In this document: positions 1-6,601 of the stretch, piece after piece | How the letters are laid out: the number at the start of each line of letters is the position of its first letter | How positions within the stretch are numbered: the stretch's first letter is position 1 | Source: Bacteroidales bacterium | Lineage (GTDB): Bacteria > Bacteroidota > Bacteroidia > Bacteroidales > UBA3824 | Direction of reading: 5' to 3' | Length of the DNA: 43,195 nt | NCBI GenBank assembly: GCA_024413595.1 | Contig: JAKSUC010000026.1 | Coordinates: 1-43,195, forward strand | Program-made: the position numbers and the translations under genes | The notes under the pieces: model-generated | Databases searched by the model: none | Seen by the model: the letters and a program-made list of their open reading frames with translations, nothing else | What the model was told of the DNA's origin: nothing

Positions 1-144
1 TATTGCTATAACTGCCATTTCCAATTATAGAAATTCTTACAGGATTGTTTCCTTGCGAAAATGCTGATAGTGAGGTAAATAATAAAATATAGAATAGTAG
101 AAATTTTACCCCCCCCGATTAATTTTTACAATTATGTTGTACAT
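1..144 (-). CDS. Secreted protein N-terminus, out of frame at a G8 tract; truncated by window edge
   Basis: On the minus strand a clear Sec signal peptide (hydrophobic FLLFYILLFTSLSAFS, then Q) is followed by about 20 residues (GNNPVRISIIGNGSYSN) running off the left edge. That frame has no ATG, GTG or TTG, and a TAA lies just upstream of the G-run. The only sensible start is the ATG at 144-142, which reads MYNIIVKINRGG and then hits TAA at 108-106 because the tract at 109-116 has eight G. With nine (or six) G the frame would run straight into the signal peptide. As given, the gene is therefore OFF or broken. A TAnnTTTG box lies at 188-195. The mature protein is too short here to assign a family. 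A homopolymer sequencing error is the main alternative to true phase variation. Confidence 0.6.
109..116 (-). repeat. Homopolymer tract, C8 on plus strand (G8 in the coding sense)
   Basis: There are eight consecutive C on the plus strand, an outlier in DNA this AT-rich. It lies between the start codon at 144 and the signal-peptide hydrophobic core of the minus-strand gene. Adding one base restores the reading frame. Confidence 0.9.
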
Positions 145-187
145 TATTATTGAAGCATTAGTTTTGTTAAAAAAGTTTTTTGACATG

Positions 188-195
188 CAAAAATA
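188..195 (-). promoter_or_regulatory. Bacteroidetes -7 box for the G8-tract gene
   Basis: CAAAAATA on the plus strand reads TATTTTTG on the minus strand and fits TAnnTTTG. It lies 43 nt upstream of the ATG at 144. No matching -33 TTTG is seen at the usual spacing. Confidence 0.45.
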
Positions 196-330
196 TTAAT
201 AAATCTGTTTTTAAAAAAAATTATTGATTTTTTTGTCGTGAAATTTACACAAAATTTTTCCACCTCCCCAACAATTCATTATTACAAAATTGGGGTGTTA
301 AAGAAAATAGAATATAAGAACTAATATTAT

Positions 331-675
331 TTATTTTCTTAATAAAATAGTGACATCAGCTTTATTTTCGTCAGCTTTAAGATTTGGAAATACTTGGTAT
401 ACACCTGGTTGAAGTTTGTAACCGATAGCTTGTTCAGCTTGAGTTTCTGTCCAAAATGCTTTTTCAGGATTTCCATTTTTATTTATCCAAAATCCTGCAT
501 TATTGCCAGAAACAGAAACTATTGTCATAGTTTTAGTAATTCTTATAGTTTGAGAAGTTATTTCAGCATTTTTATCCTCAAGACGAATTTGACTACCAGA
601 AATAGAAATATCTTGAGCAGATAATTTAAGTGATGAAAATATCAATATTAAAACTATGACAATAGATTTTTTCAT
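331..675 (-). CDS. Small secreted protein of unknown function
   Basis: The 114-residue protein starts with a signal peptide (MKKSIVIVLILIFSSLKLSAQ, probable cleavage after AQ). The mature part of about 93 residues is polar, with no cysteine and no recognised motif; it ends QVFPNLKADENKADVTILLRK. Its start lies 16 nt after the stop of rlmD on the same strand, so it is probably co-transcribed, although nothing in the sequence links it to rRNA methylation. The stop codon overlaps an AT-only inverted repeat (301-309 with 332-340) that may end the transcript. I do not recognise the family. Confidence 0.75.
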   Translation of the reverse strand: MKKSIVIVLILIFSSLKLSAQDISISGSQIRLEDKNAEITSQTIRITKTMTIVSVSGNNAGFWINKNGNPEKAFWTETQAEQAIGYKLQPGVYQVFPNLKADENKADVTILLRK

Positions 676-691
676 TTAATTAAAATATTAG

Positions 692-2095
692 TTATTTTTT
701 TTCTAAAAGTATCACATTTTCAACATGATGAGTTTGAGGAAACATATCAACAGGTTGAACTTTAATAACACTATATTTTTCGTCAAGAAGCGCAACATCA
801 CGAGCTTGAGTTGCAGGATTACAACTTACATAAACAATTCGTTTTGGTTCAGCCTTCAAAATAGTGTTAACAACATCAGGATGCATTCCCGCACGTGGAG
901 GGTCAATAATCATTACGTCAGGTTTACCATTTTGCTCAATAAAATCTTCCGACAAAACGTCTTTCATATCACCTGCATAAAAAACGGTATTGTTAATATT
1001 ATTTAGTTGACTATTAACTTTAGCGTCTTCAATAGCTTCTACAATATATTCAATACCAATCACTTTTTTTGCATTTCGAGCAACAAAATTAGCAATTGTA
1101 CCAGTTCCTGTATAAAGGTCGTAAACAATTTCGTTTCCAGTTAATTGAGCAAAATCTTTAGTAACAGAATATAATCTATATGCTTGAAGAGAATTTGTTT
1201 GATAAAACGATTTAGCTTGCACTTTAAATTTTAAATCGTCCATCACTTCAATAATGTGATTTTTACCTTTATAACAAAAAGCTTCGAGGTCGGAATAGTC
1301 GCTATTTAGTTTTGTATTGATAAAATACATCATAGAAGTTATTTGTGGAAATTTTTCACATAAATAATCCATCATTTTGTTACGAGGTTCTTCGTCAGGT
1401 GTACCAAAAACCATAATCACCATTAATTCACCACTCAAAGAACTACGAATTAATATATTTCTAAGAAAACCGACTTGAGTTTTTAAATTAAAAAATGATA
1501 AATTATTATCAATAGCATATTGTTTAGCAGCTAAACGAATTTGATTAGAAGGCTCTTCTTGTAACAAACATTTTTTGATGTCAAGCACTTTGTCGAAACG
1601 CCCAGGAATATGAAATCCTAAACCTTGAATTTGTTTATCTTCGTTAGGAATTTCCATTTCTTCAGAAGTTAACCAACGACAAGAAGCAAATGTAAATTCT
1701 AATTTGTTTCTATAAAACAAAGTTTTTTCTGAAGGTAAAATAGAACAAACTTCAGGAATTTTTACTTTAGCAATGTGAATTAAAGCATCTTCAACTTGCT
1801 GTTGTTTATATTTAAGTTGTAAATTATAAGGCAAATTTTGCCAAACACAACCTCCACAAGTTCCAAAATGTTCACATTCAGGCACTGCTCGATTTTCAGA
1901 ATATTTTTTAAAAGCAATAGGTTTTGCTTCTCTAAAATTTCTACTGCGATGAGTTATTTGAATATCAACAATATCTCCTGGAACTACACCTTTAATAAAA
2001 ACTACCATATTATCTATTTTAGCAATAGATTTTCCTTCGGCAGCCACGTTGGTGATTTCAACGTTTTCGTATATTTGCCCTGTTCTATGTCTCAT
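692..2095 (-). CDS. rlmD: 23S rRNA (uracil-C5)-methyltransferase, RlmD/RumA family
   Basis: This SAM-dependent enzyme makes 5-methyluridine in 23S rRNA (U1939 in E. coli numbering). An N-terminal TRAM domain (about residues 5-60) is followed by iron-sulfur cysteines C74, C80 and C83 (CEHFGTCGGC) and a probable fourth near residue 175 (DIKKC). The SAM site is DLYTGTGT. The catalytic cysteine is C425 in VSCNP, followed by the usual C-terminal FPQTHHVE. At 467 residues it has family length. The ATG at 2095 lies 48 nt downstream of a TAnnTTTG box that abuts the divergent promoter of the GroES-like gene. Bacteroidetes carry several RumA paralogues, so the exact target uridine is inferred from the family. 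Confidence 0.92.
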   Translation of the reverse strand: MRHRTGQIYENVEITNVAAEGKSIAKIDNMVVFIKGVVPGDIVDIQITHRSRNFREAKPIAFKKYSENRAVPECEHFGTCGGCVWQNLPYNLQLKYKQQQVEDALIHIAKVKIPEVCSILPSEKTLFYRNKLEFTFASCRWLTSEEMEIPNEDKQIQGLGFHIPGRFDKVLDIKKCLLQEEPSNQIRLAAKQYAIDNNLSFFNLKTQVGFLRNILIRSSLSGELMVIMVFGTPDEEPRNKMMDYLCEKFPQITSMMYFINTKLNSDYSDLEAFCYKGKNHIIEVMDDLKFKVQAKSFYQTNSLQAYRLYSVTKDFAQLTGNEIVYDLYTGTGTIANFVARNAKKVIGIEYIVEAIEDAKVNSQLNNINNTVFYAGDMKDVLSEDFIEQNGKPDVMIIDPPRAGMHPDVVNTILKAEPKRIVYVSCNPATQARDVALLDEKYSVIKVQPVDMFPQTHHVENVILLEKK

Positions 2096-2143
2096 GAAAA
2101 TTAATTAAAATTTTTAATCAATACACTTTTTTAAATATTGCCA

Positions 2144-2151
2144 CAAAGTTA
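2144..2151 (-). promoter_or_regulatory. -7 box for rlmD
   Basis: CAAAGTTA on the plus strand reads TAACTTTG on the minus strand. It directly abuts the opposite-strand box at 2152-2159, so the two divergent promoters share their core. Confidence 0.55.
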
Positions 2152-2159
2152 TATATTTG
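2152..2159 (+). promoter_or_regulatory. -7 box for the GroES-like gene
   Basis: TATATTTG lies 19 nt upstream of the ATG at 2179 and matches TAnnTTTG exactly. Its position also argues against the TTG start at 2170, which would leave almost no leader. Confidence 0.65.
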
Positions 2160-2178
2160 CAACGAAATTTTGAAGATT

Positions 2179-2562
2179 ATGACTATAAACTTAAAAGAAA
2201 AAGATTTAGAACAACTTGTAGTTATGGGTGACAAGGTTTTAATAAAACCAAAATTTCCACAAGAAAAAACCGAATCAGGTTTGTATCTTCCTGCAAGTGT
2301 TATAGATAATGATAAAGTTAGTTTAGGATATGTTATAAAAACAGGTCCAGGTTATCCAATTCCATCGGTTAATGATTATGATGAACCTTGGAAAGATAAA
2401 TCAGACTCTGTTAAATATATTCCACTACAACCCAAACGTGGTGATTTGGCTGTTTATCAACGAACTGGTGCTATTGAAATAAAATTTAACAATGAATCTT
2501 ATTATATAGTATCAGCAAATGCTGTTTTAATGTCGGTTCGCGACGAAGGTTTATTGAAATAA
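2179..2562 (+). CDS. GroES-like co-chaperonin family protein
   Basis: The protein has 127 residues from the ATG at 2179; a TTG nine bases earlier is possible but less likely given the -7 box at 2152-2159. It shows the GroES beta-barrel pattern: GDKVLIKP near the start, an EKTESGLYLP segment matching the GroES mobile-loop region, then GYVIKTGPGY, and a late YYIVSANAVLMSV strand. It is longer than the 90-95 residues of classical GroES, with an inserted stretch (PSVNDYDEPWKDKSDSVKY). It is monocistronic with no groL next to it. This is probably the Bacteroidetes-type second GroES-like protein, not the main GroEL partner; its client is unknown. Confidence 0.8.
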   Translation: MTINLKEKDLEQLVVMGDKVLIKPKFPQEKTESGLYLPASVIDNDKVSLGYVIKTGPGYPIPSVNDYDEPWKDKSDSVKYIPLQPKRGDLAVYQRTGAIEIKFNNESYYIVSANAVLMSVRDEGLLK

Positions 2563-2564
2563 TT

Positions 2565-2613
2565 AAATATTAACAATTGATAATCAAAAAAATATTATCA
2601 ATTGTTAATATTT
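2565..2613. terminator. Perfect 20-bp inverted repeat, bidirectional terminator
   Basis: Arms 2565-2584 and 2594-2613 are perfectly complementary around a 9-nt loop (CAAAAAAAT). The repeat fills the gap between the convergent GroES-like and patatin genes and ends one base before the latter's stop codon. The stem is AT-rich but long, and gives T-rich ends on both strands. Confidence 0.75.
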
Positions 2614-4920
2614 TTAGTTTCTATCCCACCAACTTTTGTTATATATCATATAACCAATATTAAACATAAAGTAAAAATGAGATTTTCCTTCGGGCATATA
2701 GCGAAGATTAAATGCTACAGGTCCAATCATTGTGTTGTAAAACAATGTTGTATTAAAGAAATATTGAAATCCATCAAAATCTTTTTTTGATTTTGCAATA
2801 TAATCGCCATTTTCGTTTATTTCTAGAAATTTTTTGCGGTATGGTTGAAATGCAAATCCTTCTAATTGGAAATGACAATTTTCGCCAATTGTATACATAA
2901 AACCTAAACTCCCTGCAAGATATTTTTCTGCTCGATAATCTTCAAAAATAACAGTTTTTGTATATGCAGTTGGACGATAAGCATTTGTAGTTAACATGTC
3001 AGCCATTGTATTGCAAAGTGTATCGTGATGACTTAAATTGAGTTCTACTGAAAAAGGAAAAGAAAATTTTCCTGCTCGCAAGTTATAGTTACTATAATCA
3101 AGAACAAAATCATAAAAACTTTTACCTTTATTATTAGTAGTAATAAGTTGTTCTGCAGATGTTCCTTGTGAAAATTTTTCGTTTAAGTTAGTATATTTAA
3201 TCTTTGCAAGAAATTGTACACCTTTGCTTGGATACATTTTGTCGTTGAGCGTTTGACGTTCGTATGTTATGTGCATACCACCATATTCAAGAATAGATTT
3301 ATCAAGTTTATCGTTAGATAAAAAATCTTTGTTTAAATAATATTGTTGCGAATAAACACCAATTGCTGGTCCACTATATAGTTTTCCTGACATAAAAACA
3401 GGAAGACCTAAGTTTGCATAAAATTCTCCATTATGTTTAATAGAAACAGGATTTCTAGTGTCAATAAACAAAATATCAGGATCGGCTTCCATATAATTCC
3501 ATCTATTAAGTTGTAATGCAGCTTCTAAATAACATAATGTAGGATAAGTTAAAAATGATTTCATAGCCACTTTGCCTGAGGTATAAAATCTACCGAAATA
3601 ACCATTAGCAAATAATTTAATTGGAATTTGTCCAAAAAACAAATGTTCTAATTCAATAAACGCTTGACTTGTTGCAGCTGTTGAAATGTTGCCACCAACT
3701 TTAGCACTTATATTTTTGCTTCGAGAAACATCTAGTTTTAATGTGTAATATCCTGTTAATTGGTCGTATTTTGATGTAGGATAAATTTTATCTAAAGTAT
3801 TGTCAGCGATAAGTTTATAAAAATCTTTACGAGTAACATCTAAACTTTTTGGATCGTGGTTCCAATGTTTAAACAATCCACTAACATATTTACTATGAGC
3901 TTTTTTTAAACCATTAATTTCAACATTATCAAAATACATTGGAGGCATTTTGGCTTTAAACTCTTCACGTTTTTGATTTACTTGTGTGCTGTCAACTCGT
4001 CGATTTATTGCTTTTATTAACAAAGGCATTTGCTCCATGGCTGCAATATATCCTTTCATAATTAATTCGTCGCATTTGCTAAAATCAAGAGTACTAGCAC
4101 TTAAAACGTCAGGAATAATCATAATTCCTTTACCGTTAGGAATTGTATAATTACTACGATCCATTGTCATATTAAAAATCTGCATCACTAAATCGTCTTC
4201 AGCAGGATTTTCGTTATTGTCCGACACTTGAACACCAATAATATAATCTGGGTTAAAATCTTTTTCCATTGCATCGATGGGAAAATTGTTGTAAATACCT
4301 CCATCATATAATAAACCTTGTTCGTATTTTACTGGTTTAAAATAAAATGGAATTGCCATTGATGAGCGAACAGCTTTGCTTAAATTTCCATCTTTAAAAA
4401 TAACTGATTTTTTTGCATAAATATCAGAAGCAGCACATCTAAAAGGAACCATTAAACTATCAAAATTATATTTTGAAGCGGCTTCACCACGTCCCATCAA
4501 TTGCATAAAAGCAAAATCCATTTGATAGCTTGAAATAATTCCTGTTGGTAGATAGGCTTTAAAAACAGTATCTTTATTTAAACGAAGTCGAAACCATTCT
4601 GCATTTGGGTCGTCTTCCATAAAAAAATATTTTAAAGAAATATCTGTTTTTCCATTTAGCCACATGTAAAATTCTTTTGAGTGAAATAGGTCTACCATAT
4701 CTTCGGCAGTGTATCCAATGGAATATAATGCTCCAATAATACTTCCCATACTTGTTCCTGTTATGTAGTCGATAGGAATAGAATTTTCTTCTAATGCTTT
4801 TATTACACCAATATGAGCTAAACCTTTTGCACCACCGCCACTCATTACTAAACCAACACTTTGGGCTTTTATACTAATACAAAATAAAATAGACACAACA
4901 ATCAAACCTAATCTTTTCAT
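2614..4920 (-). CDS. Patatin-like phospholipase with C-terminal outer-membrane barrel
   Basis: The 768-residue protein has a signal peptide (1-20, ending IKAQ). A patatin (PNPLA) domain follows: oxyanion-hole GGGAKG at 28-33, nucleophile S57 in GTSMG, and catalytic D206 in DGG. After a POTRA-like linker (about 325-390) the second half (about 390-768) shows alternating beta-strand segments typical of an Omp85/BamA-type barrel. The protein is probably an outer-membrane lipid acyl hydrolase of the PlpD/RssA type with a fused barrel. All catalytic residues are present. A TAnnTTTG box lies at 4941-4948, so it has its own promoter although prmC is upstream on the same strand. The substrate is unknown. 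Confidence 0.88.
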   Translation of the reverse strand: MKRLGLIVVSILFCISIKAQSVGLVMSGGGAKGLAHIGVIKALEENSIPIDYITGTSMGSIIGALYSIGYTAEDMVDLFHSKEFYMWLNGKTDISLKYFFMEDDPNAEWFRLRLNKDTVFKAYLPTGIISSYQMDFAFMQLMGRGEAASKYNFDSLMVPFRCAASDIYAKKSVIFKDGNLSKAVRSSMAIPFYFKPVKYEQGLLYDGGIYNNFPIDAMEKDFNPDYIIGVQVSDNNENPAEDDLVMQIFNMTMDRSNYTIPNGKGIMIIPDVLSASTLDFSKCDELIMKGYIAAMEQMPLLIKAINRRVDSTQVNQKREEFKAKMPPMYFDNVEINGLKKAHSKYVSGLFKHWNHDPKSLDVTRKDFYKLIADNTLDKIYPTSKYDQLTGYYTLKLDVSRSKNISAKVGGNISTAATSQAFIELEHLFFGQIPIKLFANGYFGRFYTSGKVAMKSFLTYPTLCYLEAALQLNRWNYMEADPDILFIDTRNPVSIKHNGEFYANLGLPVFMSGKLYSGPAIGVYSQQYYLNKDFLSNDKLDKSILEYGGMHITYERQTLNDKMYPSKGVQFLAKIKYTNLNEKFSQGTSAEQLITTNNKGKSFYDFVLDYSNYNLRAGKFSFPFSVELNLSHHDTLCNTMADMLTTNAYRPTAYTKTVIFEDYRAEKYLAGSLGFMYTIGENCHFQLEGFAFQPYRKKFLEINENGDYIAKSKKDFDGFQYFFNTTLFYNTMIGPVAFNLRYMPEGKSHFYFMFNIGYMIYNKSWWDRN

Positions 4921-4940
4921 ATATCTTCGATTCTTTTTTG

Positions 4941-4948
4941 CAAAGATA
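4941..4948 (-). promoter_or_regulatory. -7 box for the patatin-barrel gene
   Basis: CAAAGATA on the plus strand reads TATCTTTG on the minus strand, 20 nt upstream of the ATG at 4920. Confidence 0.6.
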
Positions 4949-5046
4949 AGAAAAATTTAAGTAGTAAATAAAAGTAACTGAATTTCTTGTAAGAATGAAC
5001 AAACTTATAAGTTGTTTTTTTGAATTATAATTTAACTTTTCTAAAA

Positions 5047-5907
5047 TTAAATATCAGCTTCTATCATTCTCTCTTTTCCAAACAAATCTTTATGGATAAT
5101 AATTTTTTTTAATCCAAATTGTTTCATCATAGAATATGTTTCAGAACCGAAACGTTCGTTGATTTCAAAATATAATTTTCCGTTTTGGTTTAAATATTTG
5201 GTTGCAAATTCTGTAATTTTTATATAAAATAATAATGGGTCATTGTCTGATACAAATAAAGCATTATGAGGTTCAAAATTTAATACATTTGATTTCATTA
5301 ATGTTTTTTCTGAATTGGTTACGTATGGTGGATTTGAAACTATAACGTCAAATTTTGTAGAAGTTAATATTTTATTGTTTTGATAATTTAAAATATCAGC
5401 TAAAAATATATTAATATTATTAAGATTATATTTGTTTGCATTTTTTGTAGCCGTAAAAATAGCTTTTTCAGAAATGTCACATGCAAAATAATTGTTTTTT
5501 GGATTGTTTATAGCTAAATAAATTGGAATACAACCACTACCTGTACCAATATCAAGAATATTAAAGTTATTTTTGTTTTTAAGAAAGTTAGAAATCTTGA
5601 TAACCAGTTCTTCAGTTTCTGGTCGTGGAATTAAAACAGAACTTTCAGTAAATAATTCTAAATCTAAAAATTGAGCATTATTAAAAATATATTCTAACGG
5701 CTCAGACTTTTTTATTCTAGCAATAATATTATTAATAAAATTATTGTCGATATTAATTTCAATGTCAGACTTTAATACAATATCACTAGATGAATATCCT
5801 GTAATATGTTTAATAATCTGACGCGAAACAGCTATATTTTCGTTTTGATTTGTAAAAAAATCTGATAATTGAGATTTTAATAAAGAATAAAGTTGAGAAA
5901 GAGTCAT
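5047..5907 (-). CDS. prmC: Peptide chain release factor N5-glutamine methyltransferase
   Basis: PrmC (HemK) methylates the GGQ glutamine of release factors. The 286-residue protein carries an N-terminal helical domain, PRPETE at 95-100, the SAM-binding DIGTGSG at 119-125 and the catalytic NPPY at 192-195, all as in active PrmC. Length is normal. The ATG at 5907 follows a block of AAGTAGT-type repeats after the PNPOx-like gene. No release factor gene is adjacent. Lysine and asparagine content is high, in line with the AT-rich genome. Confidence 0.93.
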   Translation of the reverse strand: MTLSQLYSLLKSQLSDFFTNQNENIAVSRQIIKHITGYSSSDIVLKSDIEINIDNNFINNIIARIKKSEPLEYIFNNAQFLDLELFTESSVLIPRPETEELVIKISNFLKNKNNFNILDIGTGSGCIPIYLAINNPKNNYFACDISEKAIFTATKNANKYNLNNINIFLADILNYQNNKILTSTKFDVIVSNPPYVTNSEKTLMKSNVLNFEPHNALFVSDNDPLLFYIKITEFATKYLNQNGKLYFEINERFGSETYSMMKQFGLKKIIIHKDLFGKERMIEADI

Positions 5908-5919
5908 GGTTTAATAAAG

Positions 5920-5976
5920 TAGTAAGTAGTAAGTAGATAGTAGTAAGTAGCGTACTTACTACTTCCTACTTGCTAC
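5920..5976. repeat. AAGTAGT-type degenerate repeat with internal palindrome
   Basis: Units of AGTAAGTAGT recur between the PNPOx-like gene and prmC. Arms 5939-5949 and 5953-5963 form an 11-bp perfect inverted repeat around GCG. The related block CTTGCTACT recurs at 35512-35537, so this looks like a dispersed intergenic repeat. Confidence 0.6.
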
Positions 5977-5989
5977 TAAAAACTAAAAT

Positions 5990-6559
5990 CTAAAATCTAA
6001 TTTCTTCGTCAGCACCTGCAAAACTACTGATATAAGCAACAGCATCTTTAAAGAAATAAACTGCTGTATTATCATCGTTTTCGTTATACATAGAACGAAG
6101 TTGAGGATTAGCATCAAGAAGAGCTTTTTTAGCTTCAACACGTTCGTCTTCAATAAGTTTACCACTTAAACGTAACCATTTGCCGTCTTGAGTGTTGTAA
6201 GCACAAATTTCAGCATTAGGATTTTGTGCAAGTTGTTGAGCTGTACGTTTTTTGTGACCAGTTTGAATATAAAGTTTGCCTTCAAAAAGAGTACAAGTTC
6301 CAAAAGGACGAACGCGAGCTTTGTCGCCATCTACTGTGGCTAAAAAGTAATATCCACAGCCTTTAATAAAATCACATACTTTTTGCATATTTTCAGGATT
6401 TTGTGTTTGATAAGTACTTGGATCAATTTTTTCAATAATTGTTGTTGGTGTTGATGTTGAAGAGTCTACAACTTGTTTATCACCACCAGGTTTCCATGTA
6501 GATTGTCCACATGAGCATAATGTGCTCACAATTGCTAACGCTAAAATTATTTTTTTCAT
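5990..6559 (-). CDS. PNPOx-like flavoprotein (split-barrel FMN-binding) with lipoprotein signal
   Basis: The 189-residue protein begins MKKIILALAIVSTLCSC, a lipoprotein-type signal with likely acylated C17 (C15 possible). Residues about 45-189 form a pyridoxamine-5'-phosphate-oxidase-like split barrel: YYFLATVDGDKARVRPFG, then LYIQTGHKKRTAQQL, then AEICAYN and WLRLSGKL. Relatives without the signal act in the cytoplasm as FMN- or F420-type oxidoreductases or NimA-like proteins; here the signal implies export and anchoring. It lies 42 nt downstream of the GH9 gene on the same strand. The substrate is unknown. Confidence 0.82.
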   Translation of the reverse strand: MKKIILALAIVSTLCSCGQSTWKPGGDKQVVDSSTSTPTTIIEKIDPSTYQTQNPENMQKVCDFIKGCGYYFLATVDGDKARVRPFGTCTLFEGKLYIQTGHKKRTAQQLAQNPNAEICAYNTQDGKWLRLSGKLIEDERVEAKKALLDANPQLRSMYNENDDNTAVYFFKDAVAYISSFAGADEEIRF

Positions 6560-6601
6560 TTTTTATTATTAAGATTTTAAATTATAAATTTTAAATAAAT
6601 T

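Noticed and set aside
301..340. AT-only inverted repeat at the end of the 114-residue secreted protein gene
   Set aside because: Arms of nine bases with no GC pairs apart from two and a long loop; too weak to call as terminator.
2138..2140. TTG as the -33 element for the GroES-like promoter
   Set aside because: Only 11 nt from the -7 box, against about 17-23 nt in the known Bacteroidetes consensus; same problem at hemA.
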